DNA of 64,000 nucleotides. Origin: DVEG01 sp964405435 (GTDB lineage Bacteria; Cyanobacteriota; Cyanobacteriia; Cyanobacteriales; Oscillatoriaceae). Shown here in pieces: positions 37,501-45,300 of the stretch (within the stretch, counting starts at the first letter, position 1; every line of letters begins with the position of its first letter). The notes below the pieces were generated by a model. The model was not told the origin of the DNA and made no database searches. It worked only from the letters and a program-made list of their open reading frames with translations. The position numbers and the translations under genes were made by a program. The DNA lies in contig CAYOOD010000033.1 of the NCBI GenBank assembly GCA_964405435.1, positions 1-64,000 of the forward strand, written 5' to 3'.

Positions 37501-39276
37501 TTCGAGCATGTAAGCCAAGCGCTTGGGCGGGTAAGCGGGGTCTAGGGGTAAATAAGCTGCCCCTGCTTTGAGGACGCCCAGAAACGCCGCGATCGCCTCT
37601 AGGGAGCGATCGGCGCAAACGCCTACGAGCACCTCTCGCTCTGCCCCCAGCTTTTGCAAGTAATGCGCGATTTGGTTTGCCCTGGCGTTGAGCTGTCGGT
37701 AGGTTAGCTGCTGGTTTTCAAAGACTGCAGCGATCGCGTCGGGGGTTTGCTCTACTTGCTTTTCAAACAGCTCGTCAGGGCACTGGTTCGGCAAATAACC
37801 CGTATGGGTGTTATTCCACTCCAGCAGTTGCTGCTTTTCGGGTGCCGTCAGCAGGGGCAAGCTGGAGAGGCGCTGTTCTGGATTGGCGGCGATACCTTCC
37901 AGCAAGGTTTGCAAATGTCCGAGCATCCGGGCAATGGTGGCGCGATCGAACAAATCCGTGCTGTATTCCACCGACGCTTGCAGCCTTTCCCCGATTTCTT
38001 CTAAATCCAAGCTCAAATCAAACTGCGTCGTATTCGTTTCGACATTCAGCAGACTTAAGGTTAGCCCGGGCAGCTCCAAGGGCGGCATGGGGTTATTCCG
38101 CAACTGAAACATCACCTGAAATACCGGGTTGTAACTCAGACTGCGCTCCGGCTGCAATTCCTCAACCAGTTTCTCAAATGGCAAGTCTTGATGGGCGTAG
38201 GCTCCCAAAGTCACCTCCCGCACGCGAGCCAGCAATTCTCGAAAAGTAGGATCGCCCTTTACGTCAGTCCGCAACACCAGCGTATTGACGAACACGCCAA
38301 TCAGCCCTTCAATTTCCGCGCGGTTGCGGTTGGCGATCGACGAGCCGACTAGCAAGTCCGTCTGCCCTGTATAGCGGTAAAGCAGCGCTTTAAATGCCGC
38401 CAGCAGCGTCATAAACAGGGTAACGCCCTCGCGCTGGCTGAGGTTTTTGAGGGCGGCTGTCAGATCCTCAGACAGCAGCAGCGACAGGGTTGCGCCTTCG
38501 GAAGTCTGAACTGGAGGTCGGGGCCGGTCGGCGGGCAGTTCCAGCAGGGGAGGCGCTCCCTCTAGCTGTTGCTTCCAGTAGGCAAGCTGAGTTTGCAAGA
38601 CCTCGCCGGAGAGCCAGTTGCGCTGCCAGATCGCAAAGTCGCCATACTGTACGGGAAGCTCTGGAAGCTGCGGTTCGTTTCCGGCGGAAAACGCTTCGTA
38701 AATGGCCGCCAGTTCCCGCACCAGCACTCCGATCGACCAGCCATCTGCAACGATGTGGTGCATCGTCAGCAGCAGGACGTGTTCTTCTTCGTCAAGCTGC
38801 AATAAAGATGTCCGCAACAAGGGGCCTCGCTCTAAGTTAAAGGGCTGTTGCGCTTCCTTGGCAGCAATCTGCTTGACGGCTGCTTCTCGATCGCTCTGGG
38901 GCAGTTCTCGCAAGTCTATTACTGGCAGCGGCAGGCGCGTTTCAGGGGGAGCGATGACCTGAACGGGCTGTCCCTGAACTTCCGTAAAAGTCGATCGCAA
39001 GGCTTCGTGCCGGTTGACAATTTCGTTGAAAGTTTTCTCCAGCACGGCTACATTTAATTTGCCTTTGAGCCGGATAGCCCCTGGGAGATTGTAGAAAGAT
39101 TTACCCGGCTCAAATTGGTCGAAAAACCACAGCCGTTGCTGGGCGAAAGATAGGGGAATTCGTTCGCCGTCTTTCCGGCGAGGAATTCGGCGATCGCTTG
39201 AGGATTCTACCCCCTTCTCTCGCAGCATCACTTCCAGCAATGCTCGCTTTTTTGCAGATAGTTTCAAATAGCTCAT
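34513..39276 (-). CDS. NRPS: C - A(Orn) - T - E
   Basis: 1587 residues. N-terminal docking helix KLSAKKRALLEVMLREKG. C has HHIVADGWS near 175. The A domain (490-990) reads D-V-G-E-V-G-S-I-D-K (FDVFSGDL, FGEFVPAVL, VVCGSDSW, NSFGVTEATID), nine of ten positions equal to the ornithine code DVGEIGSIDK. The T domain has ELGGDSILSIQ, the GGDS form typical before epimerases. The E domain (1115-1540) shows HHLAIDGVSW, GHGRE, RTVGWFTSVFP and NYFGQFD, so the residue becomes D-Orn. The C-terminal tail TQNDLDDILSAIGKV is a communication-type helix for the following DCL domain. No ornithine N-hydroxylase is nearby, so a hydroxamate is not indicated. Confidence 0.92.
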   Translation of the reverse strand: MSYLKLSAKKRALLEVMLREKGVESSSDRRIPRRKDGERIPLSFAQQRLWFFDQFEPGKSFYNLPGAIRLKGKLNVAVLEKTFNEIVNRHEALRSTFTEVQGQPVQVIAPPETRLPLPVIDLRELPQSDREAAVKQIAAKEAQQPFNLERGPLLRTSLLQLDEEEHVLLLTMHHIVADGWSIGVLVRELAAIYEAFSAGNEPQLPELPVQYGDFAIWQRNWLSGEVLQTQLAYWKQQLEGAPPLLELPADRPRPPVQTSEGATLSLLLSEDLTAALKNLSQREGVTLFMTLLAAFKALLYRYTGQTDLLVGSSIANRNRAEIEGLIGVFVNTLVLRTDVKGDPTFRELLARVREVTLGAYAHQDLPFEKLVEELQPERSLSYNPVFQVMFQLRNNPMPPLELPGLTLSLLNVETNTTQFDLSLDLEEIGERLQASVEYSTDLFDRATIARMLGHLQTLLEGIAANPEQRLSSLPLLTAPEKQQLLEWNNTHTGYLPNQCPDELFEKQVEQTPDAIAAVFENQQLTYRQLNARANQIAHYLQKLGAEREVLVGVCADRSLEAIAAFLGVLKAGAAYLPLDPAYPPKRLAYMLEDAQAPLLLTQQHLLNKLPPHSCKVVCLDADWEQIALESEENPSNTATPENLAYVTYTSGSTGRSKGVAVTRRSLVNAYLGWETAYQLRSGVTAHLQMASFSFDVFSGDLVRSLCSGGKLVLCDREKLLAPQKLYELMRQEKIDFGEFVPAVLRNLIQYLEESGQRLDFMKIVVCGSDSWYGSEYEKFRQFCAPDTRLINSFGVTEATIDSCYFESATGNLPGEQIVPIGRPFPNTQLYILDASLQPVPVGVPGELHVGGAGVARGYLNRPELTAEKFIPNPFENSDKFSISHGELDASTHNSKLYKTGDVARYLPDGNIELIGRADNQVKIRGFRIELAEIEAALSQHPAVRESAVLLWEGDRKRLVAYVVPDAREQNSSVSSSELRQFLLERLPEYMVPSAFVLLEKLPLTPNGKLDRAALPAPDLTRSDLEEAFAAPSCSVEEQLASIWREVLGIEQVGTRDNFFELGGDSILSIQIVAKANQAGIQLTPKLLFQHQTIAELAVAAGTVEAVRAEQKPVTGAVPLTPVQQWFFEENFASAHHWNQAVMLEVRQPLDPALLERAIARLLTHHDALRLRFARGESGWQQFNAEPGGAVPFERVDLSSFLTNERDRAIISKCNKAQASLNLSEGPLARAVLFDLGAQQPSRLLIVIHHLAIDGVSWRILLEDLQTACEQLSKGEAIALPPKTTSFKQWAERLVEYAQSEALQQEFDRWLAHLQKPISPLPVDFASGSNAVAHSRIVSVALNAEDTHLLLHEVPKLYRTQINDVLLAALAWAFAEWTGERVLLVDLDGHGREDIFPDADVSRTVGWFTSVFPVLLSLGEAATPAEGLKAVKEQLRAIPNRGMGYGLLRYLAGGEISRQLRSLPQAEVSFNYFGQFDQVLPESSLFALSGESVGQPFSPEGNRSYLLEINGFVADGQLQMDWTYSEEIHRRSTVENLAQRFAEALRAIALASQESETVGCTPSDFAEFQWSQWTQNDLDDILSAIGKV

Positions 39277-39310
39277 TGGGCTCTGGTTTATCTAGACTGG
39301 ACTGCTGAAA

Positions 39311-42300
39311 TTAATAAGGAGAGGGAGAGGCGATCGCCAATTCCCGATCGCGAAGAGAAGTTTTTTCTTCGAGCATTCGCTCTACTTCTTCATCGGAAAG
39401 TTCCGCAAGACTCAGCAGCAATTGAGCAGTATTTTCAACTTTCTCTCGCTGCGCGGGATTTTCTACCAGGGCAGCGGCTTGCTCGGATGCGGTAGGCGAC
39501 TCGAAGAAAGCGCGCAGGGGCAGCTCCACCCCGAAGGTGTCGCGCACGGCTGAAATGATTTGAGTGGCAAGTAGGGAATGCCCTCCTAAATCGAGAAAAA
39601 AGTTGTCGTGAATGCCGATTTTTTCAACGCCGAGTATTTCCGCCCAGATGCCTGCGAGAACTTTTTCAACGGGGGTGCAAGGCGCGACAAAAGTTTTCGG
39701 AAGGAAGGCGGCATCCGGTGCGGGAAGTGCCTTGCGGTCTACTTTTCCATTCGCAGACAGCGGCAGCGCTTCCAGCATTATAAAAACTGACGGCAGCATG
39801 TAGTCGGGCAGCTTTTCGCTCAGGAATTTCCGCAGTTCGCAAGTTTCGGGTGCTGTACCGGGTTCGGGGACGACATAAGCCACTAAGCGCTTTTGGCTGT
39901 GATTTTCTCCGAATGCCGCGACGACGGATGCCTTGACTGCGGGGTGCTGGTTTAAGGCGGCTTCGATTTCTCCCGCTTCGATGCGGTAGCCGCGAATTTT
40001 GAGGCGGAAATCTTCTCGCCCTAAAAATTCGATGTTGCCGTCAGGGAGGAAGCGCCCTAAATCTCCCGTTCGATACAAGCGATCGCCCGTGACGGGGTGC
40101 GTGAGGAAGCTGGCGCGGGTTTTTTCCTCATTTCGCCAGTATCCTTTTGTCAGCCCAACTCCCGCGCAGCACATCTCCCCTGGCACCCACACGGGGCAGT
40201 CTTCCAACCTTTCATTCAAAATGTAGTAGCGGGTGTTCGCGATCGCCTTGCCGTAGGGAATGCTTTTCCAAGAAGGATCGACCGTTTCTACTGGATACCA
40301 GATATTCCAAAGCGTTGTTTCCGTAGGTCCGCCGACGCTGACGACTCGACATTTTTTGACGATCGCATTTAGCCTTTCGGGCAGCGTCACCGGAATCCAA
40401 TCTCCGCCGAGAAATGCCCAGCGCAAGCAATCCGGCAGCACCTCAGAACGTCCGGCAGCATAATCGAGCAGCATTTCCATCATCGGGGGAACTGAGTTCC
40501 AAATGGTGACGCGCTCTTTAAGCATTAATTCCGCCCAGTGCGCGGGGTTTAAGCGGTTGGCGGCGTCGGGAATGACGATCGCTCCTCCGGCTGCAAGAAT
40601 GCCGAAAATGTCGTAAACAGACATATCGTGATGTAGTGCGGTGACAGCGATCGCGCGATCGCGGGCGTCTACGTTGAAAACTCGGTTGGTATGAGCGATC
40701 GCATTCGCAACACCTCGGTGCGCGATCGCAACGCCTTTGGGCAAGCCAGTTGAGCCGGAAGTGTAAATGACATAAGCTAAATCTTCCGGTTGCTGCACCG
40801 ACTCCAAAGCTTCGCCGCTCTCTGCCGCCAATTCCTCAGTATCGAGGCAAATCCGCCGCACATTTTCGGGCCACTCCAAGCGCTGATTCAGGCAAGATTG
40901 CGTCAAAACTACCTGAACTTCGCCATTTTCCAGCAAATACCACAGCCGCTCTTTTGGCAGCGCCGCATCTACGGGCAAATAAGCCGCACCGGATGTCAGA
41001 ATGCCGAGAACTGCGACAATTTGCTCCCACCCTTTTTCCATAACGACGGCAACCAACTGGTTAGGGCGAGCGCCCAAACGCCGCAACCGATGAGCGACTT
41101 GGTTTGAGCGGCGGTAGAGTTCCTCGTAAGTAAAGGCGCGCGTTGGAGTAATTACCGCTGCTTGCTGGAGTCGCTCGGCTACTTGCTGAGCAAACAGCTC
41201 GTGCAGCAGTGCGTCGGGAATGGGTGCTTCGATGCCGCTGGCGGCGGCTCGCTGCTGCAACTGCGCCGGGGGGAGCAATTGCCGCGTTTCTTCCTGCCAA
41301 GCTTCCTCCTCGGTGGCGAGGCGATCGAGCAGGCGGCAGTAGGCGTCAAACATATCGTCGATCAGCCCTTGCGGGAAGAGTTCTTCCACCGCATCCCAGT
41401 TTAAAATTAGAGTGCCGCCAGCTTCGCTGTACTGATTGTCTATCCAAACTTGGGGAGTTTGACCGACGACGTAAACAACCTCTGCGATTTCTGCGATCGC
41501 CCCCAATATAGAAGAATCGCTTTGTCCGGGGTTATTCTGCGGGTTAGTCGTGAATACCACTGGCATCGGTGCTGCCGACGTCATCCGGTGCAGTTGCGCC
41601 AGTTCTCTCAGAACGCGCACGCCGCTGACGTACTGGTACTCTAAATCTTGCCAAAGCTGCTCAGTCAGGCGTTTTGCCCGAACTTCAAAACTTTCTCGCC
41701 GGGAGTTGTCTACCTCCAGCAGCGTAAACGAGGCAAACTCGCCGATGATTTCATTGACTTGCGGGTGCAGCGGCAGGCGATTGAAGCGCGGCACGTTGAG
41801 AGTAAAGCGGGGGCTTTTGCTCCACAGGCTGAGAACTTCGGCATAAGCAGCCAGCAAAACGCCTGTGGGAGAAAGCGCCGCGCGGGCGGCTCTGGCTTTG
41901 AGTTTTTTCCACGTTTCCGGCTCTAACTGATAGCTCCAGCGCTTGAAGCGAGGTTGTGTCAGGGAGCTGGGATGCTTGGCTAAGGGGAGTTCGGGCGCTG
42001 GCGGCAGAGTGGCGAGGCGATTTTGCCAATACTCCAAGGATTGCTGGAAGAATGGGGAATCTTGCAGCGCGATCGCCGCTAAAACGCAGTCGCGGAATGA
42101 CAGTTGCAAAGGCGCGATCGCCGCGTTGGGATTGCGGTAAAACGTCACCAAATCCCGGAAGAGAATTTGATAGCTCCAGCCGTCAATGCACAAGGCGTCA
42201 ATGCTGACGTGCAAGCGAATGCAGCGATTCCCTTCGGGATAGCTTTGCTTCACGCCAATCTGCGAAGCGCGAATCTCGAAAAGTGGCCAGCGCTCGAGCG

Positions 42301-45300
42301 GCAGCACTTGGTGAGACAGGGATTCGCGAATTGCCTCGAGTTGAGAATTCACCGCCTCTGGAGTTTGCCCGCGCAAATCCAACACTGGAATTTCATAAGC
42401 CGGCACTTTTTCCAAAATTTGCTGCTGCCCGTCTGGATGGACGATCGCGCGCAGCATGTCGTGGCGTTCAACCAATCGCTGCCACGCGAGGCTAAACCGC
42501 TCTAAATCCAAATCGCCTTCAAGTTCTACATAGCCGTGAATGGCGACATTTCCCATTTCAAAAAAGCTATTTCTGCCAATCCAGTACGCCTGCTGCATTT
42601 CATTGAGGGGGAAAGGCTGGTAGCGGTTGTGAGGATCGGGGGCGATCGCGGGGAGTTGCGCGAGGGTGCGGGGTTCTAGCGCTTGCTGCGCTTTAGCTCG
42701 CGCGATCGCCTCTGCCAAACTTTCCACCGTCGGAGATTGAAACAAACTGCGCAGCGGCAACTCTACCTGAAATGTTTCTCGCACTTTAGCGACGAGTTGC
42801 GCTGCTAGCAGGGAATGCCCTCCCAGCTCGAAGAAATTAGCGCGAATTCCGATTTGTTTGATGCCGAGAACCTGACTCCAAATTTCAGCGAGTAACTCTT
42901 CTTCCAGAGTGCGCGGTGCAAGAGCGGCGTTTAATGGGAAGTTTTCTGTATCGGGCGCAGGAAGTGCCTTGCGGTCTACTTTTCCATTCGGCGTCAGCGG
43001 CAGCGCCTCCAGCAGCACAAAAGCCGACGGCAGCATATATTCCGGTAGCTTTTCCTTCAGGAAAGCGCGCAATTCATTCGGGGCGATCGCGCCCTCTTGG
43101 CTGAGGACTGCATAAGCCACTAAACATTTATTTCCCGGTTCATCTTCTCGAAGCACAACGACAGCTTCTCGCAACGCGGGGTGCTGGCTTAGTGCCGCCT
43201 CAACCTCGCCGAGTTCGATGCGGAAGCCCCGCACCTTGACTTGATTGTCAAAGCGCCCGAGAAATTCAATATTGCCATCCGGCAAATAGCGAGCGCGATC
43301 GCCCGTTTTGTAAAGCCGCGCTTCCGGCTCCTGACTGAATGGATGGCGAATAAACGCTCGTGCAGTTAAATCAGGGCGGTTGAAATACCCCCGCGCCAAT
43401 CCGTCGCCCCCAATATACAATTCGCCGGGGACGCCAATGGGTACTGGCTGCAATTGCGAATCCAGAATATAAACTTCGGTGTTGCTAATAGGACGACCGA
43501 TGGGAACAGTTTTGCCAATTTGACTGGCATCGGTTATCGAATAGCAGCAGGTAAATGTTGTATTTTCAGTGGGGCCATAACCATTGATGAGGCGGCATTT
43601 CTTGGCTTCTCGCAACAGTTTTAAGACGTGAGGAACTGATAAAACATCGCCCCCCGCGAGGAGTTGGCGCACCTGTTTTAAATCCTCTAGCTGTTCGTCT
43701 GCCATCAGGTGAAATAAACCAGCGGTCAGCCACAGCGTTGTTATTTTATTTTGCCGAATAGCCCGCCCCAATTCTTGCAAAGAGGGCGTCTGGGGAGGCA
43801 TGACAACTAATCGCGCCCCGTTCAAAAGACTGCCCCAAATCTCAAAAGTTGCCGCATCAAAGGAAATGGGAGCGAGTTGCAGGAAGACTTCTTCCGCGCT
43901 CAAATTCGCATAATTACTTGCTTTGACTAACCGCACGACGCCGCGCTGCGTAACGCTTACACCTTTGGGCTTTCCAGTCGAGCCAGAGGTGTACATTATA
44001 TAAGCCAGATTGCTAGAAGTGACGAGCGGCGCGGGGTTTTCTTCACTCTGCTGCGCGATAATTTCCCAATCTGAATCCAAGCAAACGAGATGCGCCTGAT
44101 GTGCGGGAAGGGACTCGACTAAATGCGCTTGAGTCAGCAGCACGGGCACTTGAGTTTCTTCTAATATGAAGCTCAAGCGCTCTTTGGGATAAGTCGGATC
44201 GATCGGAACGTAAGCGCCGCCCGCTTTGAGAATGCCGAGCAAACCGACAATCGCGTCGAGCGTTAGCGAAGCTCCTCGCGATAGCGAGGCTCGCTCCGTA
44301 CAAATCCCCACCAAAATTTCTGGCTTCACGCCGAGTTTTTGCAGGTAATGCGCGACTTGATTCGCTTTTTGGTTTAGCTCCTGATAGGTGAGCTGTTGGT
44401 TTTCAAACACCACCGCCACGGCATCCGGTGTTTGCTCTGCCTGCGCTTCAAATAACTGGTGAATGGTGGAATCTCTCGGATAATCGACTTGGGTGTTATT
44501 CCACTCGACAAGCAGTTGATGCCGTTCGCGATCGCTCAGCAATGGCAACTCTGAAATGCGCTTGTCAGCATTGGCGATAATTCCTGCCAGCAAAATTTGA
44601 AAATGCTCGTGCATCCGCGCGATCGTGCTGGGCTGGAATAGGTTGGTGCTGTACTCCCAGGTTGCCGTCAGCCCCCGCTCGGTTTCTTCCAAAAACAGGG
44701 TTAAGTCAAAGTTAGCGGTTTCCGTATCAATTTCACTGAAATTTAAAGTCAGCCCTGGCAGCTCCAGAGTCTGCGTCAAGCCGTTTTGCAAGGCAAACGC
44801 CACTTGAAACAGCGGCGAGTAGCTCAAATCTCGCTCCGGCTGTAACTCTTCAACCAGTTTCTCAAACGGTACATCTTGATGCGCGTAAGCGCCTAATGCC
44901 ACGTCTCGCACTCGACTGAGCAGCTCTCGAAAAGTCGGATTTCCATTTAAGTCAGATCGCAGCACTAAAGTATTGACAAAAAATCCAATTAGTGATTCTA
45001 TTTCGCTGCGATTGCGGTTGGCGATGGGAGAGCCAACTAAAATATCTGTCTGCCCCGTGTAGCGGTAAAGCAGCGTCTTGAATGCTGCCAGCAATGTCAT
45101 AAATAGGGTGGCTTTCTCTTGCTGGCTAAATTCCGCCAGCGCCACGCTCAAATCTTTGGGCAGCGTCCAAGTTTGCCGCGCACCCTGAAACGTTTGAACG
45201 GCGGGGCGGGAAAAGTCTGTGGGTAAATTGAGAATCGGCAAATTGCCGCTTAGCTGCTGCTTCCAGTAAGCGAGTTGAGTCTCTAATATTTCTCCCTGCA

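Noticed and set aside
34513..39276. Hydroxamate iron ligand from N5-hydroxy-ornithine
   Set aside because: The A-domain code is that of plain ornithine and no ornithine N-monooxygenase gene is in the window.
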